Source: a virus
Length of the DNA stretch: 52,755 nt
Strand: one strand, 5' to 3'
Virus record (IMG/VR): IMGVR_UViG_3300030406_006533
Span: 1-52,755 of that record
In this document: in pieces, positions 31,032 through 39,107 of the stretch
How the letters are laid out: every line of letters begins with the position of its first letter
Position numbering within the stretch: the stretch's first letter is position 1
Program-made: the position numbers and the translations under genes
The notes under the pieces: model-generated
The model's database searches: none
Told to the model about the DNA's origin: nothing
Seen by the model: only the letters and a program-made list of their open reading frames with translations

Positions 31032-34000
31032 TTATCTCAGTGCTAATATTAATGGTGTGACTTGTGCTTGAATTGATCTACTAAAATCTCTTCCAGTGAT
31101 ACTTGAAGTTGTTTGGTTAATTTGTAAACCCTCTCCTATATCAAAATTACCTTGCTGATCCGTAGATGTGAATGGAATCTGTGCTCCATCTCTGGATACG
31201 ATTTCATTTGCCTTTATAGGAATTGCACCTTGTAAGGGTGTCGATATATTTATGTCTGTACCAGCACCAACGTACTCAAAAGAGTGAGAACTTGTTAAGA
31301 TACGACTAATTCTTTGTAAGGAGAAAGGATCATCTGGGAACAATTCATATGGTATGAATTCATTAAAGGTCACAGTAGCTATTCCTATTGATCCGACAGG
31401 ATTTTCAGTAGAGGATTCAACAGTGAAAAATATTGGTTCCATCACAGCTGTTGCGAGTCCTGTATTACCCTCAATATCAACGACTATATTTTGCCCTGAA
31501 AGATAATTTCTACCCTGTGCAATTACATCGACACCAACAAGTTTTCCTGTTGCGTCTACGTCTGCAACTGCCTCTGCAATAATACCTTGTGGTCCTTTTG
31601 GTTCCACCTCCCCATCAAAATCTCTTATTAAAACACTCGGTGGATCTATTGCACTAAATCCTTGTAAATCACTTCCAGTTGCGATTAAATTAATAGACCT
31701 TAACTGTTGAAGAGGTTCTGTAATTCTTCCAGTATCATCAATTCCAGTGGTAATACCCGCGGTATTCACATCTCCTACGTAATTACCTAAATCTATTTTA
31801 AAAAATAACGCCTGACCATCAAAGGGTCTTCTTTCTATACCATCTAAATCTCTAACATTTGCACATACAACAGTATCCTGTCCTTCAGGATTCGTACTTC
31901 CTATCAAGTCCCCTGTAACGTCTCTATTACTTACAATACCAGTAAATTGTGTAGATCCTAAACCAACAGCAACCAAACCAAAATTACCAAATGAAGAGTT
32001 TGAGTTTGTTAGGTCACACTGTGCACCACTCGACGCAAATATTCCAATATCACAACTAATTGTAAATATTGATACTAACTGAGCATATCCATTATTTGTG
32101 AGAGAAACACCTATTCCATTTTCATTATATTGCGTATAAGAGTCAACCACCATAGATTTCAAATCACCACCGATTGTTGAAGCAGTTGCATTATCACCAT
32201 CAACTTTTAATCCGATACTATCAGTCATAAAGTTGGTGCAGTTTCTTACATATGGTGATCTCCATCTACCACTCGGACCCTCAGTTGCAGGTCCAGGTTC
32301 TGTATATCCAGTGACTGCACTATCAGCTCCAGCAGGAGTTGGGAATGCAACACATGCTGCCCCTGCATGAGAAACTCCAACATTTGATCCACCAAAGTTA
32401 AGGTTCTCTATCAGACATCCTCTTCTTACATGAAAGACATCTTTGTTCTTATTTTTTGATTGTACAGTTACTAATCGAAGATCTTCTCCTGTAACCGAAA
32501 CATCAGTTCTTAAACCAATTGGATTATCTTCGATATACAAACCTGGTCTAATTTTAATCGTATCTGTCTCAACTGCGATTGATGCTGCTGCACCTATAGT
32601 TGCCTTGGCATCACCCTCAAGTAATCCACTATTACTATCAGACCCACTCTTAGAAACCCATATGGTTCTTTTTGTCTGTACACCCGATGGTCTCCATGAT
32701 ACACCAGTTCCTACAGATGCTAGACGATAATCATACTCAACATATTGTCCTGAAGAGTGAAGAACACCACCACTTGCAGACACAAAATTGTGTGTGATTC
32801 CAGCGGCAAGTCCACCATCACCAACATCGACTTCGAAAGTGTTTGTGGTGACATTAGAAATTACTAACCACTTACCACTATTTGGATCTTTTGATCTTGG
32901 ATATGATTGATTAAGAGTTACTCCCTTATAATTACAACTAAGAGTTATCGTACCGTCAGGTATCTGTATAGAATCACCATTTGCAAAATCATGATTAGCA
33001 ATGGTTATTTCCATTATACCAGTTGTTGAATTATAATCAACATCTGTTATTGCGTTTGAAAGATTCTCTGCGACTGTTGTACCAACACTATCGTTTCGAT
33101 CTTTAACTGTGCTATCTATATCAACTGTACCTGAGAAAGTTGATACACCAGTTGCTTTTAAATCATCTAACTCAGTATGACCATCAACATCCAAATTGGC
33201 ATTTGCATCTATATTAGCATGGAATGTAGAAACACCAGATATATTTAATTGATTGGCAAATAATGTACTCTTTTGAGTAGTAATTCCAATAAAAGTAGAA
33301 ACTCCAGAATTACTTAATTGTGTAGTAAATAAAGTGCTTTTTTGAGTTGTGATTCCAACGAATGTAGATATACCAGTTACATTTAAAGTTTGAGTTTCAG
33401 TATTTCCAAAAACTGTAATTCCAGATCCAACAGTTCTTAATTTTTCTATATTGGGAGTAGTTCCATCTTGAGATACTCCTACCAGACTGACTGCACCACT
33501 ATTTCCAATACTTACAGTTCCAGCATTACCTGGTCTTATGTTTATTGCAGCAAAGAGAGAGGTATCATCCTGACCTATGGTTAGAATATTATTTTCTTTT
33601 TCAATAATTCTTCTTAAGTACCTATTATCATTACCTGCCTGTAATTCTAATGCATAAATACCAAAGTTTTCATTTACAACAATTGCAGTATCATTTTTTG
33701 TATCACCACTTGGATGTGGGGCAGTAAACGATCCACCTGTGAGGTGAATCATATTTGAGGTAATTATACCTGAATTTGATATTTTATTTGTAAATATCTG
33801 ATCATTAAATGTAGATACACCTATAAATGTTGATACACCAGATACTCTTAGATCATCTAATTCAGTATGTCCATCAACATTAAGATCCGCATTCATAGCT
33901 ACGTTTGCATTAAATGTTGATGTTGCATTTACCGTCAAACTGTCACCAGATGCATCACCAAGTATCGTATTTCCTGCTACATCTAAACTTCCATTTGCAT

Positions 34001-35519
34001 CTATATCACTGTTAAATGTAGCTAACTCTGCTACATTTAATACATCTAAATCTGTCTGTCCATCTACGTCTAAATTTGCATTCGCATCTATATTTCCAGT
34101 AACTGTTAAAATCTCACCAATATTTACATTACTAGCAATACCAACACCACCAGCGATTACAACAGATCCACTTGTCGTATTTGTTGATTGTGTGGCATCA
34201 TGCACATTTAAAGTTCCAGCAATCTCTACATTATTACCAAAAGTAGATAGACCAACAAAAGTCGAAATGCCAGTAACTTTGAGAGTGCCTTGTAGTTCTG
34301 TATTTCCGATTACATCCAAACTTACGGATGGAGCACTACTTCCAATACCAACACTCGACATTCTGTATATGTCATTTCCTTCAAATCCCCAAAAATCTTG
34401 AGTGAATACCGTTGCCAATCCAGTGGGTGAGGTAGGATTCGCTGCAGTTGCTGTAATGTTATCTGTACCAGTACCAAAACTATTTTGTTGTTCAAAATTA
34501 ACTGTTGTGAACGATTGAGCGATTCCAGGAGCAGGGGGAACCTCTTCACCCTCATTTTGTAGAAAAATACCCTCTGAAAATTCTGGTGTAATTGGCACCC
34601 ATCTTATACCAGATCCAGTCTTCTTTAAGAAAAAATTGTTACCACCAGGTGCTCCAGTTGAATCGTAAATATTTCTTGTGACTGCAATACTACCATCAAC
34701 TGCTAATCTTAAGGGTCCTTCTCCAGCATCATTTAGTTGGTCAGTTATATAAACAGCATTTGTAGTTCCCAGTCCGACTCTTGAAGTTCGAATGCCAACG
34801 TCAGGAACTATTAAATCACCAAAAACTGTAATTCCTACCCCAGTGGTTGCAAATCTTCTTGTATTATTATTGAATAATTCTACACCCGCATTATTTGTAA
34901 AAGTCGCATAATTTTGATTATTAGCATTATTTGTTAAAGTAATCTTGTTTGATCTTATGTCAAGTGTTCCACTAGCATCTTGGATAACACTTCCACCAGC
35001 AGTTTTAACATTAACGGTATTAAAGAATGTTGAAACTCCAGAATTACTTAATTGTGTAGTAAATAAAGTACTCTTTTGAGTTGTAATTCCAACAAATGTT
35101 GATAAACCACTTACATTTAAATTTGTAAGATCTAAATCAATTATCTTCGCCTTTCCACCTACATCTAATAATTCTGTTGGTTGAGTGCTTCCAATACCAA
35201 CTTTTCCTGGATTTAATCTAGAATCTGCAGTTATAACTGTTCCACCAGTTCCAACTCTCAATCTATCTCTAACTTCTAAGTCAGGGAAAGATAAAGCTTG
35301 ACTAAAATTGACGACACCTAAAAAACTAACATCATCATTAAAAGTAGTTATACCTGTTATTTGAAGATTAGGTATACCACGTATATCTGGAACATTTAAT
35401 CGATTTAAACTTAATTCTTGTTTTGGTAAAGTTAGAAATCCGTTAATATTAACATCTTTTAAAAATGTTACATTTTCATTAAATTGAGCTTCATTACCCG
35501 TGATCGAAATATTCGACAT
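31032..35519 (-). CDS. Tail fibre/structural protein (1495 aa) with fibre modules and a pectate-lyase-like beta-helix region
   Basis: Starts MSNISITGNEAQFNENVTFL. Residues 1 to about 850 are fibre modules (TGISTFVGLSTFGNNVEIAG, DANANLDVDGHTELDDL), closely related to those of the 2804-aa protein. Residues about 860-930 hold the YPRSKDP domain shared with the 337-aa protein. Residues about 950-1230 begin RTIWVSKSGSDSNSGLLEGD and ATIGAAASIAVETDTIKIRPG, the opening of a right-handed beta-helix of the pectate-lyase type, with CDLTNSNSSFGNFGLV as in the 1845-aa protein. The C-terminal 200 residues include GFSAIDPPSVLIRDFDGEVE and SSHSFEYVGAGTDINIST. There is no S74 domain. A CATAAATA late promoter is 63 bp upstream, and a GGGAG lies near the start. 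Polysaccharide binding or cleavage is possible, but no catalytic residues can be assigned. Confidence 0.8.
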   Translation of the reverse strand: MSNISITGNEAQFNENVTFLKDVNINGFLTLPKQELSLNRLNVPDIRGIPNLQITGITTFNDDVSFLGVVNFSQALSFPDLEVRDRLRVGTGGTVITADSRLNPGKVGIGSTQPTELLDVGGKAKIIDLDLTNLNVSGLSTFVGITTQKSTLFTTQLSNSGVSTFFNTVNVKTAGGSVIQDASGTLDIRSNKITLTNNANNQNYATFTNNAGVELFNNNTRRFATTGVGITVFGDLIVPDVGIRTSRVGLGTTNAVYITDQLNDAGEGPLRLAVDGSIAVTRNIYDSTGAPGGNNFFLKKTGSGIRWVPITPEFSEGIFLQNEGEEVPPAPGIAQSFTTVNFEQQNSFGTGTDNITATAANPTSPTGLATVFTQDFWGFEGNDIYRMSSVGIGSSAPSVSLDVIGNTELQGTLKVTGISTFVGLSTFGNNVEIAGTLNVHDATQSTNTTSGSVVIAGGVGIASNVNIGEILTVTGNIDANANLDVDGQTDLDVLNVAELATFNSDIDANGSLDVAGNTILGDASGDSLTVNATSTFNANVAMNADLNVDGHTELDDLRVSGVSTFIGVSTFNDQIFTNKISNSGIITSNMIHLTGGSFTAPHPSGDTKNDTAIVVNENFGIYALELQAGNDNRYLRRIIEKENNILTIGQDDTSLFAAINIRPGNAGTVSIGNSGAVSLVGVSQDGTTPNIEKLRTVGSGITVFGNTETQTLNVTGISTFVGITTQKSTLFTTQLSNSGVSTFIGITTQKSTLFANQLNISGVSTFHANIDANANLDVDGHTELDDLKATGVSTFSGTVDIDSTVKDRNDSVGTTVAENLSNAITDVDYNSTTGIMEITIANHDFANGDSIQIPDGTITLSCNYKGVTLNQSYPRSKDPNSGKWLVISNVTTNTFEVDVGDGGLAAGITHNFVSASGGVLHSSGQYVEYDYRLASVGTGVSWRPSGVQTKRTIWVSKSGSDSNSGLLEGDAKATIGAAASIAVETDTIKIRPGLYIEDNPIGLRTDVSVTGEDLRLVTVQSKNKNKDVFHVRRGCLIENLNFGGSNVGVSHAGAACVAFPTPAGADSAVTGYTEPGPATEGPSGRWRSPYVRNCTNFMTDSIGLKVDGDNATASTIGGDLKSMVVDSYTQYNENGIGVSLTNNGYAQLVSIFTISCDIGIFASSGAQCDLTNSNSSFGNFGLVAVGLGSTQFTGIVSNRDVTGDLIGSTNPEGQDTVVCANVRDLDGIERRPFDGQALFFKIDLGNYVGDVNTAGITTGIDDTGRITEPLQQLRSINLIATGSDLQGFSAIDPPSVLIRDFDGEVEPKGPQGIIAEAVADVDATGKLVGVDVIAQGRNYLSGQNIVVDIEGNTGLATAVMEPIFFTVESSTENPVGSIGIATVTFNEFIPYELFPDDPFSLQRISRILTSSHSFEYVGAGTDINISTPLQGAIPIKANEIVSRDGAQIPFTSTDQQGNFDIGEGLQINQTTSSITGRDFSRSIQAQVTPLILALR
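34969..35096. repeat. 128-bp identical direct repeat, copy 2
   Basis: Second copy of the repeat at 24260-24387, located near the 5' end of the 1495-aa gene. A third, diverged version of part of it lies near 33261-33360 in the same gene. Confidence 0.9.
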
Positions 35520-35581
35520 ATCTCAATCTCCCGTTCTACGATTTATTTCAAAACTTTTATCGACCATTGATACTTTTTAAT

Positions 35582-35589
35582 TATTTATG
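35582..35589 (-). promoter_or_regulatory. T4-type late promoter (CATAAATA) for the 1495-337-2804 operon
   Basis: CATAAATA on the minus strand lies 63 bp before the ATG at 35519, in the 76-bp spacer after the protease gene. A second AT-rich motif (GAAATAAATC) is 40 bp further downstream but fits less well. Confidence 0.6.
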
Positions 35590-35595
35590 TGCTTT

Positions 35596-38502
35596 TTAAG
35601 TGATATCAAGGTTGCCAGAAAATGATAATGCACCTCCAACAAATCTTAGTGAAAATTCACCATCAACAATAGGTGGGTCGGCAGTGCTAAATCTTAAACT
35701 TGTTTTATCTGATATTCCAGCATAAGAATTACCTGCAGCGTCATCAAAGGCTGTGGCAGCAATTTGAACATAAAAAACTGTATCATCTTCTAAATCACTA
35801 CTTGGGTTTATTGTTATCTGACTGGTTCCTGATCCCGTCACCTGACCACTTGTTACGTTAATCGTTTCTACAACAGAATCATCTGATGCCTTATAGATAA
35901 CAATATTTCCACTTTCTGCATCTACTGCTTCAGAAAAATTAAGAACGATGTTCGCATTTATTGCGACTCCTGTAGCATTGTTAGATGGAACAGAACTACT
36001 TAAAGTTGGATTAGTAGTATCAATAGCAGTATCAAAAGGAACAATGGCAGGACCACCTTGTAAACTATTTTGATCAGTCCATCCTGAATCATTAACAGAT
36101 GCTGAATCAGTTCCAAAATGAAAATCATTTGTATCTTGTTGACCAATTGATGTTAACCAACTTTTAATATCTGTAGAAGTCCAAGTTCGATTATATTGTA
36201 ATTTTGTGGCAATTAAACCAACTGCAATTGGACAGGCAGAACTCGTTCCATTAAAATATCTATCGTAACTACGGGGAGATGTAACAGAATTATAGGTATA
36301 AAAAGAATCATAACGAGGATATCCACTTTTTCTATTATCAGAAGCTGCAAATGTATCATCTGCAACAGAATAAAGATCAACAAAATCACCAGTACCACTA
36401 TAATTTACTTTTCTTTCTTTCCCAGATGAAAAATCATCATCTAATGCTCCAATTACAATTGTATTATTAAATGCAGTTGGAAAACCTCCCCTATTAAGAG
36501 TTTTATGATAAGTCAGTCCATCAGTGGATCTATAAAATTGTGTTGAACTTAAAGAACTATTAGAACTAGAACCAACATAATTATTATAATCTGCGTGAGT
36601 GCTTTTGACCATCTTTTGATTACGGTTTCCAGCAGAACATACAAAAATAACCCCTGCTGCAGTCATTTCATTTGCAGCAGTCATAGTTGATCCACTTATA
36701 GGTTCATACTGGACAACAGCATCAACACTATCAGGAGTTCGATTGGTCATGAATCTTGGAGCAGTCCCTCCTGTGCCATCAGTGTTAGCATCTCCATCCC
36801 AACTAGTGTATTGAACTCCAGTTGTAGTGCCATCAATTGAAGCAGGTCGATAAAAATAGTAACCACTTGACATACTTTCCGAATCTGTCCTAAATCTTCT
36901 TCCCCAACTATTACTAGAGATTGTTGGATTTTTATTCCCATAAGTTGGATTTGTTGGTTTAGTCTGATGAAATATTTTTTGTAAATCAAAACCCCTTTCA
37001 AAATACACACCACCTGATCCATAAAGATTTAAAAACCATTTATTTGCATTATAAGCCCAACCATACTGTCTCCCATATGCCTGAGAAGCACATGGTGTTC
37101 CATGACTTCCAGTTCCACCTTTATAACTTTTATGAGTTCCATTACATCTATCTCTATTATAATCTCCTCTATGTGGTCCGTTTGCAAACCAAGCACTAGT
37201 GCTAGGTGCAGTGATCGTTATATCATACGTTGATACTGATCCCGTACCAGTGCAAGGATTATCTTTAACAAGAATATATCCATACATAGAGTGATTAGCA
37301 CACCGAATATAATAAAACCCTGCAGTATTAGGTGTCCATGATGTTGTCGAGTTTCCATTAGCACCTTGACCTGTGGCAGCTGGAGTGCTGACCTGATTTC
37401 CAGTTCCAGATGTGTTTGACGTTTTAATATAAAATGCATGTTCAGTTCCAACATTTGACATATTAAAGTTGACAGTATCTCCAACATAAAGTCTAACGTA
37501 TGGAGTCGCTTGATTTATAATAGCACCTGAGTCAGGAGTCACAGTTCCTACGCTTGCATAAGCAGCAGATCTTTTTGATGCATCAGACCACCATTCCTTT
37601 GCAACAGATTCAACTGGAACTTTTGTTCCATCCCAACGAGTGGTTAATCTTGTACTAGGACTTGCCTCAAACCATGCAGAGTCAAGATAATAAGGAGCAT
37701 CTAAAACTAAATCCAATACATCACACATACCAGTTGTGGAAGAGGATGAAAATCCATTTCTTAAAGCATTACCACCAACATAATTACTCGGTGCTTCAGT
37801 AGAAGCATTTCCCCCTATACCATCTCCTTGTGAAGCATCATAAGTTTTTATATCTGTAATTGCACTTGGATTGCAAAATTCAATATGCCCAAACCACATA
37901 TCTTCATCACATACAATTACATCAACATCTGATCCTGTTCCATGTTGAGGTAATTTGTTACTAATTACGGATGTTGCATCTCCCAATGTCACCCAAGGAT
38001 TTTTTTTTGCTGAGTGTCGATGTAATTGAGCTGAACATCTATTCAATTTATCAGAATTATAATTCTCACGAATACCTCCAGAAGTACTAGTTATTTTTTG
38101 TTGGTTTTTTACATTTGATGAATATCTATCAGTTAAGGTTTCAGTTAATTCATCTGGATTGATTGCATAAGTTCCTGGATATGCACATGCATTAATATTT
38201 ACATAGTCTACTTTTGGATTTGATCTAAGTTCAGTTGCTTCAGTATCTGTTAATAAATATATTCCTCTTACATCACTTTGAAGACAATCATTTACACACT
38301 CACATTTATCCGTTGGTATATTATCCTCTAATGATCCATCTTTCATCAATTCTGCATGAATAAATTCCCAGTCACTTTTTTGAAAACAACCAACACAATA
38401 TTCTTTTTTTACATCACCTAATGGTTCTTTAGGTGCTCTACTTTTTTCTTCTTCAAAAATTGCTTTTCGACTTTCATAATCATCAAGATCAATTAAACTC
38501 AT
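35596..38502 (-). CDS. Virion-module subtilisin-like serine protease (S8) with inserted cupredoxin domain and C-terminal Ig-like domain
   Basis: A 968-residue protein with the subtilase catalytic set in order: Asp199 in VDVIVCDEDMW, His467 in GTGSHGTPCAS, oxyanion Asn626 in FVCSAGNRNQ and Ser754 in FNGTSSACPIAVG. The Asp-His distance of 268 residues is far above the usual 30-60 and contains a cupredoxin-like domain (about residues 320-415, listed separately). Residues about 825-940 form a bacterial Ig-like domain (NPTLSSSVPSNNATGVAINA, LNFSEAVD). The N-terminal 120 residues are Cys-rich (CVGCFQKSDW, DKCECVNDC) and might bind metal. There is no signal peptide. Its start is 8 bp after the gp5-needle gene, with GGGAGG embedded in that gene's last codons. 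Placement in the hub-to-fibre operon suggests a virion protease acting on host surface proteins or on phage fibres. Confidence 0.88.
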   Translation of the reverse strand: MSLIDLDDYESRKAIFEEEKSRAPKEPLGDVKKEYCVGCFQKSDWEFIHAELMKDGSLEDNIPTDKCECVNDCLQSDVRGIYLLTDTEATELRSNPKVDYVNINACAYPGTYAINPDELTETLTDRYSSNVKNQQKITSTSGGIRENYNSDKLNRCSAQLHRHSAKKNPWVTLGDATSVISNKLPQHGTGSDVDVIVCDEDMWFGHIEFCNPSAITDIKTYDASQGDGIGGNASTEAPSNYVGGNALRNGFSSSSTTGMCDVLDLVLDAPYYLDSAWFEASPSTRLTTRWDGTKVPVESVAKEWWSDASKRSAAYASVGTVTPDSGAIINQATPYVRLYVGDTVNFNMSNVGTEHAFYIKTSNTSGTGNQVSTPAATGQGANGNSTTSWTPNTAGFYYIRCANHSMYGYILVKDNPCTGTGSVSTYDITITAPSTSAWFANGPHRGDYNRDRCNGTHKSYKGGTGSHGTPCASQAYGRQYGWAYNANKWFLNLYGSGGVYFERGFDLQKIFHQTKPTNPTYGNKNPTISSNSWGRRFRTDSESMSSGYYFYRPASIDGTTTGVQYTSWDGDANTDGTGGTAPRFMTNRTPDSVDAVVQYEPISGSTMTAANEMTAAGVIFVCSAGNRNQKMVKSTHADYNNYVGSSSNSSLSSTQFYRSTDGLTYHKTLNRGGFPTAFNNTIVIGALDDDFSSGKERKVNYSGTGDFVDLYSVADDTFAASDNRKSGYPRYDSFYTYNSVTSPRSYDRYFNGTSSACPIAVGLIATKLQYNRTWTSTDIKSWLTSIGQQDTNDFHFGTDSASVNDSGWTDQNSLQGGPAIVPFDTAIDTTNPTLSSSVPSNNATGVAINANIVLNFSEAVDAESGNIVIYKASDDSVVETINVTSGQVTGSGTSQITINPSSDLEDDTVFYVQIAATAFDDAAGNSYAGISDKTSLRFSTADPPIVDGEFSLRFVGGALSFSGNLDIT
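37255..37560 (-). other. Cupredoxin-like domain inserted in the virion subtilase
   Basis: Residues about 320-415 read YVRLYVGDTVNFNMSNVG, EHAFYIKTS, a Gly/Asn loop with GTGNQV, then TTSWTPNTAGFYYIRCANHS and MYGYILV. The candidate copper ligands are His355, Cys401, His404 and Met406. The Met spacing (C-x2-H-x-M) is one residue shorter than in the fibre copy, so the axial ligand is less certain. GTGNQ and SWTP.AG.YYI.C are shared with the fibre domain, pointing to a common origin. Confidence 0.6.
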
Positions 38503-38510
38503 AATTTATG

Positions 38511-39107
38511 TTACCTCCCTAAATCTGGTACATCTCCAGTCCCTGAAACAACTGGTTTTGATATAAACTTATCACCTGCAGGAGGATTTTTAAGATAATC
38601 CTCACCGACATAACTACCTTTAAATACTCTCTGTAAAAAACCACCAACAGTTTTCTCAATCAAATTTCCAATAAGACCTACTGCTTGAACTTTTGTTCCT
38701 TTCAAGGTCACTGTTGATGCAGCGTTTAAAGTTATATTGCGACCAGCTTTTAAATCAATATCCTCATCTGCCTGAACAATCACACTTCCTCCAGAGATTT
38801 TTACCTGACCATTACCCATCACAGTTATTTCAATGTTTCCCTCGATTGATTTAATCATAATTGATTCATCACTTCCACTATTTTTAGATCCTGCGACCAC
38901 CTCAATTGTTCTTTCATTATGAAGTCGAAATACTCCAGATTCACTTAGTGCAGAAAATTGTTTATCTTTATTGTCAGTAACTGCATATTGTAAATATGTA
39001 TTTGGACCATCAGCTCCCATTTGAGGATTGTTTACATCAATTCGAAACTTAGGTCCTCTACTATCAATTACTCTTTGTTCCCAATTTTGATTTGGTTTTT
39101 CAGCCAT
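38511..39107 (-). CDS. gp5-type needle / baseplate hub spike protein
   Basis: A 198-residue protein. The core (about residues 75-150) is a run of short alternating strands, SIMIKSIEGNIEITVMGNGQ, VKISGGSVIVQADEDIDL, KAGRNITLNAASTVTLKG, the beta-prism pattern of the T4 gp5 C-terminal needle and VgrG spikes. The N-terminus (NQNWEQRVIDSRGPKFRIDV) is a short mixed segment. In T4 the needle is part of gp5; here it is a separate gene starting on the stop of the gp5 OB-fold gene (TAATG). Translation coupling would make both in fixed ratio. A trimeric spike tip of the tail tube is expected. Confidence 0.8.
   Translation of the reverse strand: MAEKPNQNWEQRVIDSRGPKFRIDVNNPQMGADGPNTYLQYAVTDNKDKQFSALSESGVFRLHNERTIEVVAGSKNSGSDESIMIKSIEGNIEITVMGNGQVKISGGSVIVQADEDIDLKAGRNITLNAASTVTLKGTKVQAVGLIGNLIEKTVGGFLQRVFKGSYVGEDYLKNPPAGDKFISKPVVSGTGDVPDLGR

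Noticed and set aside
31032-35519. Active pectate lyase in the 1495-aa protein
   Set aside because: Only the beta-helix entry pattern is visible; no catalytic Asp/Arg set can be assigned, so only a structural fold is claimed.
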